Assembly (NCBI RefSeq): GCF_947172395.1
Contig: NC_069085.1
Location: forward strand, 5,798,112 to 5,862,111
Direction: 5' to 3'
Origin: Bicyclus anynana
Taxonomy: Eukaryota; Arthropoda; Insecta; Lepidoptera; Nymphalidae
Length of the DNA stretch: 64,000 bases
Made by a program: the position numbers and the translations under genes. The first letter of the stretch is position 1. Every line of letters starts with the position of its first letter. The notes beneath the pieces are model-generated. The model saw nothing but the letters and a program-made list of their open reading frames with translations. It was not told where the DNA came from and searched no databases. Shown in pieces: positions 1 to 14,600 of this stretch.

Positions 1-2366
1 CTTAATGTGTAGAGATTATAAGTTAACTACATAACTAAATACTAATTAAAATAAAAACACAGTGATCTTCAATATATAGAATTATAATTTACTGAACAAA
101 ATGTTTCACACACGTACATAGGTACTGTAATTGAGCAATGAACAGATACTTAATGTTTTGATATAATATTTTGGGAATGATTTGGTTTCCTACACATAAA
201 ATTTTTCCTTTACATACAGTTATATTTGTCTAATTAAAAAATTATTCGTCTCCGCAAAAAATAATTACTTATCAAAAATATTTGGTGACAATATTCAGTT
301 TGTATTAAAAACTATATTTAGTAAGCTTACAAACGAAATATTTAAATTATTTACGAAGATAGGTACTACAAATTGAAGATTAATATTAAAATTAATGATA
401 AACGAAATTATGTTAGTAACTAACGATTAAACAACGCTAAGGATAGCACTCGAGAAACATTAATTATAACTTTAATTAAATGTACTGAATTGGACCCACA
501 AGTTGTTAACATAATGAATGTAACTGGTAAAGATATCGTTATCACTCACAGCCACAGTAAATTTACACTAAACACATACTCATAATTACCTATTCCTTCT
601 AGAATTCTAGATAAACCCTGATGACATAAAGAAAGTAATATATCGCCATTATTTTATTATATTGGCGCGTTGAATATTTAAATATAAAATCGAAGTTTAT
701 TTTAGTTATGATACCAGGACAAAATTAATAAAGTTAAAAAAACTAATAATTGAGTTAAAATAAATAGGTACGACAGAAAGAATTGGTTACTGTTTTTGTC
801 ATGAAATATGCTCAATTTTTACTAAATTCATTACATACACATTATAAATATTTAATGTTACAACCTAATATATTAATTGCCTGTAATCTAGTACAAAGAA
901 CGAACGTTTAGGCTCAGAAAGATATATAACGACAATTCATTGAATGATCACAATTTCTTTAATCATTTAGAACTGGATTAGTACCAGCTAATTGATCAAT
1001 CGCGAATCGGATCAATAGGTCCTGAAAGCATTGAGTTGTATTAAACATATAAAATCTTAACCTAATTTGAACATTAATTATTAACAATTTGCTTGAGCTC
1101 CACATAGATTAACACTGTAATACCTAATTCTGGGACACATTAACACTTGAGACCAAAGAAATCGAGCTGCCTGAGGCGTATTAAAGTGAAACAAACGCCG
1201 TTTGATAGCTTATTTAATAGTCTTTAAAAATAAATGAATTGGAATCGAAAACTCTTAGTATTTGTTAACGCTCTTAGTAAAAAGAAATGTTACTTTAGAA
1301 ATACTAAAAATAGAACATCGACAAACTAAGTTTTTGATTTCTTTGCTCCCAATTGTAATTTACTAATTATATTGAATTAAAAGTATAAAAAAATGATGTC
1401 ATAAGAATATTTAGATAATATTTTATCTACTACAGCTACACTATTTTTAGCAATGTTTCGTGTAAAATGCGTCCTAAAATATTTATTATAAACAAGTATT
1501 TATTATTACATTTTTACAAATCACACTGACATTATAAATGATATCTACTCATAAATACAATAAATGATAACAATTTGTACCTACGTATATTTTAACAATA
1601 AAAACATACTGTTTATATTATTATATAACTATACGTTTTGTGTCTAAAATAGTATACTATCTACAGATAATATTTGTTAACAAATCTACGTATCAAAAAT
1701 ATCATAATTATTATTTTGTATAAAACGTCGTCGCTTAGAATAACATACATTTTTAATTAACACTTAGGCTTTATAATGCAGTCCAATTTCCTTATAAATA
1801 TAATTTAAAAAATGTAGACGTGGTACTGAGCAATCTCGAAATTCTATTACTAGCAATAGGGTAGTTCACTTTTTAATAGCTATTAGATATGGAGAGTAGC
1901 GTTTCATCAAATAAACAGTTTCTTTTAAAAAGTTGCCGTTGGGATGCGTTAAAATAAAGTGGCGCCACGTAGCACGAATGTAGGTAAATTATCTTACGTT
2001 CTACCCTCCAATAACAAATATTCAAACTTTGGAGGATAGAAACTGCATTAAGAATTCTTTATACATAGATATAAAATATTTTTTTTATGAAAACGATTCC
2101 TTTAGAAATCCCAAGTTGTAAGACACAGCTTTCTGACAACGTTTGTAAAATATAAAAAAAAACGCTTCTTACTTGGATGGTTGAGTGACTCTAAATTCAA
2201 TCTAACTTTATCGTATATCTCACTATCGTATCGTATATCACTTTAGGTATCTATGAGAAAAGTTTTCTTTTACTAGGTACCCTCCATAAAATGATCATTT
2301 TTACCTACTGCAGTTATTTTTAAAATTTACTACCTACCCTAAACAATTCTTCAAATTAAAATAAAA
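1..2366. other. AT-rich downstream flank, no gene seen
   Basis: This stretch lies beyond the 3' end of the CRAL-TRIO gene. It is very AT-rich with stops in all frames. No exon with splice signals and no recognisable repeat end was found. Confidence 0.6.
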
Positions 2367-2372
2367 TTTATT
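2367..2372 (-). terminator. Candidate polyadenylation signal of the CRAL-TRIO gene
   Basis: An AATAAA hexamer on the minus strand lies about 97 nt past the stop codon at 2469. Spacing and orientation suit a poly(A) signal. In such AT-rich DNA the hexamer could also be chance. Confidence 0.45.
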
Positions 2373-2468
2373 TATGGCAAAGTTCTAACTACTTAATTCC
2401 CTGCTATACCTGCCAAAACTATTTAATAATAGTTTGCAATGGCAGTTTGCTTAATAACTAAGTTTTGT

Positions 2469-2654
2469 TTACGTTTTTTTGACAAAACCATAGGAGTTCC
2501 AGTTATTGATGTGCGGTAGAACGTCATTGATGACTGGATACCAGTCAGCAGCCGAGTAGTCGATCTCATCTAACTCACCGCCGTAGTCGCTGGGCAGGTG
2601 AGTCGGCTTGATGTGTTTGTGGAGGGAAGACATATTGGAGCCGTGGAAAAATAT
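2469..2654 (-). CDS. CRAL-TRIO gene, coding exon 5 (last)
   Basis: Acceptor CTATTCCAG precedes the exon. It encodes residues 231-291, starting IFFHGSNMSSLHKHI and including the HLPSDYGG hallmark, and ends in a stop at 2469-2471. Confidence 0.9.
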   Translation of the reverse strand: MFFHGSNMSSLHKHIKPTHLPSDYGGELDEIDYSAADWYPVINDVLPHINNWNSYGFVKKT

Positions 2655-5600
2655 CTGGAATAGAGTGTTGAAATCAAAATCAAAATCCATTATATTGTTT
2701 GGGCTACTATACAAATACTTTTGAACAGCTAAATCTAACTTTTGAACAGTCAAATCTTGTAATTCTGCAGACCTGTTAGTAGACGAAGAAGGCATTACAA
2801 TCAGAAGAGCTATCAAGAAACTCAGTAAGTAGTTTACTCATCATAACTATTCATCATAACGTCATCATAATAAATCAAACAATGATGTATATCCATTCAA
2901 GTGTGAAACTAAACACAGATATCTAATAGTACCAAATTTTCTCATAGTACCAAAATACGAGACTCGAACCCTGGATAGACTTCAATTAAATCACTTATCA
3001 CCGCACAAGTTAACTAATAAACGAAATATAAGGCAACGAGTACAGTTACAAATGTGTCTACTATACACTTTGTTTTTTATTTATATACACTAGGTATATA
3101 AATAAAAAACAAAACTCCTAATGAAATAGATTTACATTTAATACAAAATAATTAATCAATTAATGTATCTACGAATATACTTACTCTGGTTTTTAGTTTT
3201 TCTCTAATCAAAGGCTTAAACATTTTCCACACAACATTGAAGATCATGGGCTCCTTGACAAAGTGCACCTCTTTCAACCGAAGAGGCAAAGCATCTTGTA
3301 TAAAAGTCAGCAGGCGCTTGGAGAACGCCGGTGTGAGACCCATAGTCTGTAAAGAAGAATAGTGGAATATTAATTATATTCTTACAAATATATCGCTTAA
3401 AGTAAACATTAAACATTAAAATGAAATTGCTCATAAATTTATACAGGCACTATTTATTCCAAAATGTTTCTTGTGTCTCTTACTGAAGACCTTATATTAG
3501 GTGTCTATACGCCCGAAAATTTGTCGTCGTATAAATGCATTAGATAATTAAATATATATTATTTTCGGCTCAGCCTTCCATTACTACAAGTGCATCAAAT
3601 GCAGTTGCATGGTGTTGGGATTTTTATAGGTTTTCTTTTCTTTCGTTTCTTGACTATCATTCATTGAGTAAATTTCATAAATTCTCGTTATTATAACTTT
3701 TCTCAAAACCTTTTCTATATTAAAAATAGATTAGCTATTTACCGAACATCAAGTATCTAAATTCCAAGTAAGTACTATCAAGTAAGCTTATACTCGATAC
3801 ATATTAGGAAATAGTTTATATAGGTACTTAACTATTATCTTTAACCTAAACTCAAATATTATCGATAAGTGTTGTATGTTTTGTCAATGTCCTTACTTCG
3901 CTGAAGGAAGTCCCATATCCTTCTCAAACCTTGTCGGTAATGAACGGAAGTTTGTCTAAAATATTGATCCACGTAGAACAACATCTTAGACATTATACTG
4001 TTTGTTTGTGGTCTAACAAAATAACCTGAAGTTAAAGCAAAAACAACAATGGCAACACAACTATAAACTACTAACATTACATGAAAAGAACGATGGATAA
4101 ACCCTAAAAACAAGCCTATGTAAGCTTACTCACATGAACTTAATTGATAAACCATTTGTTGGTTAGTGAGGACTCTAGAGGTAATAACATCTCATAGCGT
4201 TTTCATGTTATTACTACAATACAATCAGGTAGATATTCAACCACAACGCGCAGAGTTGTGGTTTGAACGATGTAAAGAATCCTCTGAAAGGTCATTATAG
4301 ATTGGCTGATACTATACCAACAGATAGAGTTGCAAAAATTTGGGTTAATTTAAATAATATGATGGTGAATAGAAATGTTGAAAATGGAAGGCCAAGGCGA
4401 TCTAAACGAATTCAGGACATGTATGAAAGGATTGATGAGAATGCAAGAAGCAAGGAAGGATCCATGGCAAACGGAAGGACGTAGTCTTTACCACCTACCC
4501 CTACGGGAATGAGGCGTGATGATATTAATCTACTCGTGAATTTATGTTGGGACCCGATGGGACTTATGGACTGACTGAATGAGAGAATTGATCTCGTGAA
4601 AAGAATGAAAAAATTATAAAAAAGTAACTTATTATTAAATAAATTACCACTATCTCTTAAAAATCGTATTGTTTATTTAACTTGGAGTAGAAACGACTCG
4701 TATCCTAACAATCACGATATAAGTAAAACGTAAACGAATCCACGTCTCCAGAATACACAATCATTTTCATAGCCTCGGACGTGACGGCCCATGAGACAAA
4801 GCCTTGCATTGCGTTTTCCTTCAGATCGACACTCTACACCAATAAAGACAATTTCTTATAACTATAGCGTAACACATATAATACGAATTTACAACTTGTT
4901 ATTCGAAATAATTTATATGAAAAACAGTATTAAGATAAAAAATATTTTGATGACATCCAACAACCAAGGCAACTAAGGCAAAGTCACTTTTACTCATCTG
5001 GTTAAACAGGATTCCCAAAACAATACATCTAGATAGAAAAGTTTCTAAAATCAATAGGATTATCACTCTAGATCGAACTAGTTTACAAATACTGTCACTT
5101 TTATCACTCCGGATTGGCAAGGTTCCCGAAGCAAAAGAATATTACTGTAGATAGGTAAATGATCTACATAAACAATACATGGAACCGCAAAATTGCCGCT
5201 CTGGATAAGAGAGCTATCCAAGAAAGTTACATTGGAAAGAAAACATAGCTTTAGGCTATCCTTTTTTTAAGAAAGAAGAGATGTAGCTCTTATAGTGCGT
5301 TTCCTACACACACACACTGAATTTTTACTCACCACAAGATCACTAGATTGGTGAACCACATTGTATAGGATATTAGATTTTATCGGATAAGACATTTAAA
5401 CTAAAACTTTAAAGAATGTGGCGATAAATTTTGTGATATAATTAATGGTTGCTGATTTGCACTAAAAAGGGATCATCGAAGATTAGGAAGTAAACTCCCC
5501 AAGCTATAAGTGTCTAATGATAATGTTATAATTTATAATGGTTAAAGAACAAAGACGGGCGTTACGTGCGCTGATGGCAAACTGCTTCATTTAAGACGCG

Positions 5601-8600
5601 TAAAGCGAACGTTTTATCGTTTAATTAATCAAAGGCCAAGGGCTTGTTACGTATACCTGTTCAAGTTATTATCTTAAAAATATATAATTGTATTGAGTAT
5701 ATTTTTTCCTTAAATATTGAAAGATGTTTACATGTTAAGAAAAGGAGTCAAAGAAATATATTTCATTTTTCTTTCAGTGGTACGTTTTTCCCCCGATGAG
5801 CCAAGTGCGATTGGATTCTCTTCAGACCAGTGGATAGATTCAAAATAATATGAGTACAAAATTAAATTCATCATCAGGGAATATTAAATCCAACGATTTT
5901 TACGAGTTTTCCAACGCTTTTTACGCAATTTGATTTTTGATTTTCAATTATTCTAATTTTTTTTCTGATTACGTGACTTACATACAATAAACATGCAAAT
6001 AAGTACCTATTATATTACGCCATTCTAATGTACTAGGTATGTAGATAAATAGATTAATGACACCAAGATCATTAACAATGACAATAATGTCTATTCACAC
6101 ATCTGTTTACAATACGGACGGTAAACATTAGAAAAGTAATTATGTAAGTTTGTCTAGCAGAATCCTACTTACTGTTACCTACAATCGTTATATACCTATA
6201 GCTAACGACATTTTATACTATAGACATAATTATTGTTACTGATCAACAAAATCACCGCAAAAAGTGCACAATTTTTTGTTTAATTCCATTATATATATTT
6301 TATGTATATATACAGTTTTTAACGCGCTAGTGACATATCTGTATTATAAAATATTTGCCTATAGCGACGCCCGCAACGTAGTATACGCGTGAAATTCAGT
6401 TTCTCACAAAGCCTGAACCATAGATTTTTCCTGTATAAAAAGTAGCCTATATGCTGCTCAATAACCTCCAATAAAAGTACACCATTCAAGCCGTTTAGCC
6501 GTTCAAATGATTAACCCGGACAAACAGACAGACAAAAATTTTAAAAATGTTAGATTGTGTTTTGGTATCGTGTGGATAACTATAAGTACTTGATGTAACC
6601 CAGGTATTTTGAAATAACAGACAGACACTTCAAGTTTATTTAAATACATCTTAGATTGTTCTAGACATATATTAGGTACATACATGTATGTAATAATAAT
6701 AATAAAATATAAATATTATGATAAATTAATTATATAATATAATAATAATCTGAAACAGTATAACTGTTTCAGATAATTTTTTTGCAAAATATATATTAAA
6801 AATCGGCAAAAAAAAATTATAAATTGAAATTTTTAATTTTTCACCTCACTTATACCAATGTTTTGCCGTTTTAAGCAATCTCATTGTGCAAATTTTGCAT
6901 TTGCACTGACAGTGACTGATAAATGAAAAACATAAATGAATACTTGCATATATTTCGTCACCTATTTTTAATCTTATAAACGTATTAATCTACGTCTTAG
7001 ATTACAAAATACCTGAATGTTTATTGATAAATGTAATCTATTAATTTTTGTTATTCATTATTGTGGTAGGAATAATTATCTAGGTAGGTACGTATTCGTA
7101 GATAAGTCAAGGTTATTCGATATCAGATCCTGTTTGAATACGTAGTTTAAGTTAGAAATATCGAAACACATACAGAAACCCTAACGATGACTACCCGAGT
7201 AGGAAGCTATGTGGAAGCTTTAACAATAATTAGCTTTCAAAATCCCAGATGAAACTAATAAAACGTCCTTTGTATCATCTTTGTATGTAACGAATAAACT
7301 CAAAAGTACTGGACCGATTTAAAAATAGGTAGCATACGAGGCACATATATCTAACATATAACACACACACATAATATAACACATATATGCGTTACAGATT
7401 TGCTCTTCGTATGCTACCCAATAATGTTGATGCTACCTAAATATGTGTGGCATGCATATTGTATATGTATACCATATGGTTATATCCATCCATATTGTAT
7501 ATGTATACCATATGGTAATATTAACATCAAGTGGGCCATTTGTTTTTCCGTCAAGCTTACATTTTTATACCTTTTTAAATTTTTATATTTATTGCTAACG
7601 TTACAAAAAGCTGAAAATGTCATTTAAATCAAACTTAAAATATGTAATTGAATTTTTCATAATTATATGTCTAGTAGGGGTCTAATTAATTAGATCTATA
7701 GTCTGAGTCGATTTATAGAGTAGGTAATTCATTTTTATGTGCTTACTTCTTCAATCGCTTTTCTGTATTCACAAAAATTTAGTTGTTTACAACAAATTGT
7801 AAGTATAGTTTGAAATTATTCACACAAAGAAGTAATTATTTGTAGACTACATTAGACCTACGTGCCTTTGTAGGAAATAAATCTTTCAGCGCACGAGTAT
7901 TTTGTAACACTTTAACAAAACAGACCGATAAAGAGACAATGGCGTTACGCTCTTTGTATTATCCGTCGTATATTATCTTTGTTGTCCTTAAAATATCTAA
8001 GTACATTATGTTCCCGTACATGTGTCATTTTGTACTTTGCCCCTACCTATCACTTTGTTAACGATTAGTGATTCACACAACAACAAAGTACATCGAGTTT
8101 TTCAACAAAAGAGTTCCTTCGAAAGGAGTAAAATCGCGCTAAAGGCACACATTTTATTTTATGAATACCAATGCACACACACGCTCTACGCTTATAGTGT
8201 GTGTAAGACCGAAAATCAACACAGACAAAGAACACATTGGTGCAAGTTTGCAAAGACGTATTATGCATACCTACGACTGTTTAGCAATAACACAATCAGC
8301 TTGCGATATGCGCACGCGCAGTGAAAGTGCTGAGATAATACCTATTACCTACGTCTAGATTGATGAACGATAAATTGAACGACGATAAAGAGCACAGAGG
8401 AGTAAACATTCTATTTCTACTGAGCTACATAATATATAGGTATTATAAAGATTCTCTATCATGTATATCATGACTATAGTCTGGAAAGTTCGTTGATAAC
8501 ACTCCCATGATATGCGGGCGACGGGGGGAAAGACTTCATCGCCGCTACACGCCCCCCAGCCCGCGCGGACCATCGGGAGTTTTACGAACGAAGTTGCCAA

Positions 8601-11600
8601 AGTATAGTTGGTACAATAGCGACAGCCTAACAAAATCAGTTGTTATGTCTACCAAAAAACAATTGATGGTCAATCAAATAACATCCAAGTAAACCGCTAC
8701 TGTCAGTTATAGAATCTAATGAATCAAATGGGCCATTCAGATTAGAAATCCTCTGCAATCAAGTGCAAGTAAAATAATGTAAGAAAACTATCATATAATT
8801 CCAAAGATATAACAAAACAAGGAATTCAATGCAATGTGCACAAAAAAAATGCACAGTTTTTAACTAAGTATTGCAAGATGAGACGTTATTAATTCCTTTA
8901 ACAACCGTAAAACTGCAGTACCTACCTACTTGTCGAATGCAGTAAACATTGCCAGTCTTCTTTAGCATGGTTATGTTATGCTAAGATGTGAACAGCAGAT
9001 AAATGATTGCAGAAACAGTAAATGTAAGAAATATTTATTAAATTCTTTGAAGAATAATTAAAGATCAAACATAAACTTCATCATCATTGACATCATCAAT
9101 TTGGGACCCCAACGTCTATCGGCTTATAAACTTAATCGCATCAAACATAAACTTAATGCAAATACCACAGATTAATTTAGATGATCATAATTGTTATTTG
9201 TATATTACAAGAAGCAAATGTTAGATGAACTTTATAAACCTTAGCTCCTTACCTGACTCCAGCCCATTTTGTGGAAGTCCATCAGGACGACGGTCCCTCG
9301 CACCTGAGACTCTGGCTCCAACATGGCTGCCTCGTGGATCAAGTAAAACAGCCTGAACAATTGGTCTGCGTTCACTTTCTTAGGGTCCCACGTACCTTAA
9401 AACAAAAAAAAAATAAACTGAGATACACCAACATGCAGAATATCTTAAACATAATATTTTTATAGTAAATAATAAATAATAATTATTACAGTCTTTAAAA
9501 ATAATTATTTGGTACGTTTTTCTAAATGTAAAGCGGGGAAACAAAGACGTAGAATTAATCACCATTTTGGCTGGTGGGAGGCTTCAGCCGCGGCTAGTTA
9601 CCACCCACAAACCTATAGACAAAGACGTACCGCCAAGCGATTTAGCGTTCCGGCACAAAAAACATAATATGTTCCGGTACGATGTAGTGTAGAAACCGAA
9701 AGGAGTATGGATTTCATCCTACTTCTAACAAATTAGCCCGCTTCCATCAGGTGAGATTATAGTCAAGGGCTAACGTGTAGAGAATAATAAAAAAAACAAT
9801 AGCTAGTTGGTAAACGTGTAGGTATCCACTAAAGTGGTGATAAGTTAATGAATAAGCCAACTGTTCATATTATATTCAATTAAATTAAAAACAAATAAAC
9901 ATTTTTTTTTATTTTTTATTATTTTTAAAGGAAAAGAATATTTGTCATATCTTTTATAATATGACCAATATTCCCATTCCCCTCCAATTAGTCGGGAAAG
10001 ACTGTGCTAGGAGTGGGTACGACAATAGACCAACGGGGCGGGGATCGAACCACTACCCCTCGGTGATGAGTCCGACCGCTCTCACCGTTGAGCTATTGAA
10101 GCTAGACACTTTGAAGTGGTAATAATTATTAATTTGCTCTTATATATGTTTACACACAGAATCCTGTAGCAACTTGCAACTGAGCTCCATCAATTATTAT
10201 CATGCGAAACAATATCCGTTCTTATCCAAGTAGATTATTGTCATCGTGTCATTGTATTATGCAGATTTATGAACACTGCAAACAAACACGGCGCATGTGC
10301 AATTGTACAATGTACATAAGAGGATGTACGCAGTAAAAGTGACAATGTCTAATAAGTTTATACGAGCAATATTCATGTATAATTCATGTTTCGTTGAAAA
10401 AAAATCAAAATTCATTTATTTCAAGTAGGCTTAGTTTAACACTTTTGAAACATCAAGTTGCTATTTAGCTCTACCATCGGTTCGGAAGGCAGGTAATGCT
10501 GAGAAGCGCCGGCAAGAAACTCAACAGTTGCTCTTTTGATATTGTATCGTATCTATAAATATCAGAAAAAAGTGATTTCTATTAAGATACAAACTAATTT
10601 TTAAGTTTATCTATACTACTTGATAATATTTTAAGTTTAGGACCTCAAACTCTACGTAATACCTACCCCATACACTATGAAAAAACAAAAATATATATGA
10701 AAGAAGAAGAAGAAGCTCAGATGTTTTTCATAACTGTTAATTTTCCGGTGGAATTAGATCGAATTGTTAGAGAAAATTTATTTTTTATGACAGAAAACAA
10801 AATACAGAACAACATAAGCAGTTGCAATTCAATTTGTTCTATTAACGATATTACATCACCATGCCTCGTGCAAGATAGTAAAAATAAACCGCCTACCTTA
10901 CTTAATTATTAAAGTTTTTATAGATCGACATAAGATAATTTCGTCTATGTAACAGATTTTTGTGTAACGCACAGCATACATTTTTATGTAGTTCAATAAA
11001 CTGTTTTAATTTTAAATATCTACAGGGCCTGTAGCCATGTGAGACGTGTATTCTCTTTCTACAAACACTAACGCTTCGAAAACTAACAAAATGTGAGGGA
11101 ATGAAACATGCTATCGATAACTAGATCACGTGATCTGTTGATAGTATGGTCAATTCCCATACATTTTACATAATTTTCAAAGCATTGGCGTTTGTAGAAA
11201 GAGAATCGACGTGCCACATGGCTATAGGCTTTGTTCTTCAAATAAATTTGCTGTTTCGAAAATAATTAATTACTTATACATGGGTATTTAATAGTTTAGT
11301 AGCTTACCTCCAACACTAACAATGAGTATTCTTCTGCCTTTATCGTCACGGCCCTTCATAACATTCACAACTTTGTGATCCTCGAAGGCCACCTTCTCAT
11401 GTTCAGGCAACAACCCGTCGAGGAGGCTGGCATTGTCGCGTTTGAATTCTGCAACCCGACGCATCTGAAACAAACCATACGTACTTTTTATTTAGGAATT
11501 CTAATAAGACTATTTGACTATTCGACAATGTAAATACATATTATTCTATCCACAAAGTTATGGTTAATCCGACATAACTCCTTCAGTTCTTTCCGCGTAC

Positions 11601-14600
11601 CTACCGCAATCTAAATATATCACCGTATTTTTCTGAATTTCGGATGAAGTAAATAATAAATTAAGAAGTGTTGCAAACCATACCAAACGAAAGGCTTTTA
11701 CATAAGAGAACTACCACTAACAAGTGGCTATTCCCATCCGCTAAGGATTATAATTAACTTTTTGCTATTTCTGATAGCTAATCTGCTGATTTTGATGTTC
11801 GTTGATCTTAATAATTTTCTGAATTTGTAGTTTTATTTTATCTACCCGGAGTAGGAATTATCGCACTCAAACCGTAGTCTTAAATCGTTTAATTTTGCAT
11901 TAAAACAGCAGTCCACAACATGTATGTATTATCTTTCTTTTAAACAATTCTGTAAGAATGGTCATTTGCTTGTATACCACATATAAGAATAACCTTCAAC
12001 AGAAACCTTTTCTTTCTTGCGTGTCTGCTCACTATGATTGCTATGATATTACGGATCGCAATCAAAATAACCTTACTTAAAAATCCTAAGCGTCGCTTAT
12101 TTTAAAACTTTTATAGAGTTCCGTAGCATTAAAAGGAAATAATTATCAAGAAAACGTTCCTTTGTAATCCGTCACTCTTCCTTTATTTCAATCCTTTCAA
12201 ATCCTTTTGTTTTAAATCTGCTTGAGTGGATCGAAAACAGTTGACATTTACTACTAACTAATAACTATGTCAAATGTATTTCAAATGTTTTTCTCTAATA
12301 GGCTAGTTGACACCTTTATAAAGGTTCTTAAATTGTACATTCCACTAGATTTAAAAAATTTATCGTATCTTTTTGAGACATAAATATATAAAAAAATATT
12401 TTTTAATATATTTGGACACTATGAGCCAAAACGCTATCAGCCATGATGGATTATATTTTATTTGTTTCATGAAACTATGAAATTAATACTGTTCACATTA
12501 AATTTGATATGAGCCAACTACCCTATTCAGTTTCAAGCTACAGCTTGTTATATTTTACTTTCTACTCACTAGTCATAGTGTATGTACATGATACCCAAAC
12601 AGGAAATATTTGAGCATTAAGGGTTGGGATATGATTTCAAATACGAATAGGATGCATAAATCATACATTTCCGATTCCGTACTCAAATATAATGTGAAGT
12701 GTGAGACTCACATTTGCAACTGCACAATATCATACATGATTTAAAAAATAATAATATATATATTAGTCCAATTTTATATAACAGACCAAACCAATGTGTC
12801 CACGGTCAAGAGTGGAGTCATATTTAGATGAATAGTCTGACTTCGCGGGAATTCATTACAATTTTTATACAAGATTTAATTCCATATAGTCTGATACCGA
12901 ACCGTACGACACCTCTAGGTTTGCTGCGAGATTTATACTGAACCCTTCTCACCGCATGAATCTTTCACACTTGAGAGATTTTTTAGTACGAATAAGTACG
13001 GCAAAAACGATAATAACTTCAAATTAGTATTTAGTCCGAAGACAATCTAGAATACATTTGAAATCTTCAAAATCAGTTATTATCTACCTAGTTATTATTA
13101 TATAAAATCTTTTGTTTACAATAAACTCGGATCAAAAAAAGCATAATATTTATAAATTGATTCTAATGGTAGCCGATGTTGTTATCATAATAAATGAATA
13201 TAGCTTACATTAGCAGGCAAAACACATAATGACCATCATTTCCTTATTACTTTCAATATGAAAACTAAGAAATAATGACGACTGGCAAGTTTGGTTTACG
13301 CACAACGAACGATGAACAATGAAAATTGATGCCATTCATGTAAATAACATAATTTCTTTGTAAATTCCAAGACCTTCAGCCTTTCGCATGCATGTGCATA
13401 ATTTAACTGAAATAATAAGGAAGTAAGTCCATGAAACTACGGCGGCTAATTCGATTTCTTTATTAATTTTCCTGTTTTCAGTAATATATATATATACAGG
13501 GTGCTGGGGAGTATTTCCCATAACTTCAAGGTGTTGATGTCCACTTATAGGAGCCGAAGTGCATAACTAATATTTTTTCAACTGAAAAATATGAACTTTT
13601 TATGTTTTCATGCAAAATATTTCTAATAGGTCCTTATATCCATGTATCTATCTATCCTTGCATTTTAAAATTTTAAAGTTTGGCGACCGACGTCATAATT
13701 ATAAGGATGCGTTTATTGGTATTAATTGGAGGACAAATTCCATATCGAGTATCAATTCAATACAACCTGCTAACTTCGACCTATTTTAAAAGAATGTTTT
13801 TTGTTGCTAAATCGGCTCAAAGAGCATGCAACTATCATAACCTGACACGAGTAAAAGTGACGCCTCCTTAATTTATTTTTACTTTAACAGACCTATTGAA
13901 GAATCTGGGATATTAGGCTAATGATAATTAGAGTAATGATAAGTTATTGTGTGAATAAATTAATATATGCTACACTATTGTAAAAGTTACTTTTCTATCC
14001 TTCGGGAACAATAGCGCTTTTATGTAAAGACGTTTTATAACTCGACAAAATGATTTACGAATTTGCGATGAATACGGAACGCACTATGCACCGTTTTAGT
14101 TGTACCGTCTGTAAACTGCTCCGGCATTTACCTATCAGTCCAATACAAGAAACCCTTTACCGATATTAAAAATGATCTCAAGCGAATTCACGCGCTAGCG
14201 AAAAAAAAAATTTAATTTATGAAAAAAATAAACATCCTGTTTAATTCTATTTCGTAATGAAGTCATTGAACTTTGACCTAGTTTTTTTACTAGTGAAAAA
14301 AAAAATTGTGCATTAACAACGTGAATAATTTCATATATGAAAACGTAACAAACATAGAAATAAACAAACTCACTTTAGCAGTTGTAGTAGATATCAGTTA
14401 TGACCCTCAGACCAATTATTGTATAGGACCTGCCTCGCTAGACGTTATTTTTCTGCTAAAGTATATGATCAACTATCTAATGCGATTATAAAAACTGTCT
14501 CTATAGATCGGTGTTAAATAGTTGTAATCATGTTCGTCGCTTAAAGAGCTAAGTAAAAATACCTTTTTGTGTAATTGAATTGTGTAAAAAACGGCCAAAA

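Larger units (their letters stand above)
3347..9252 (-). other. CRAL-TRIO gene intron 3 (5.9 kb)
   Basis: Mostly unique AT-rich DNA. It holds a truncated GCGGACGCCC-type repeat (6350-6545), a 26-bp direct repeat (7455-7516) and a GC-rich repeat piece near 8497-8560 that is related to 31812-31880 and 43268-43333. No further exon was seen. Confidence 0.6.

Noticed and set aside
3859..4113. 84-aa minus-strand frame with a hydrophobic N-terminus
   Set aside because: It lies in a CRAL-TRIO intron with no homology, no splice logic and AT-rich composition; it looks like chance.
4263..4484. Open frame with a GRPRRSKRIQDMYERI-like stretch, possibly a retrotransposon C-terminus
   Set aside because: The resemblance to reverse-transcriptase C-termini is only a few residues. 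There is no element end, no neighbour exon and no splice context.
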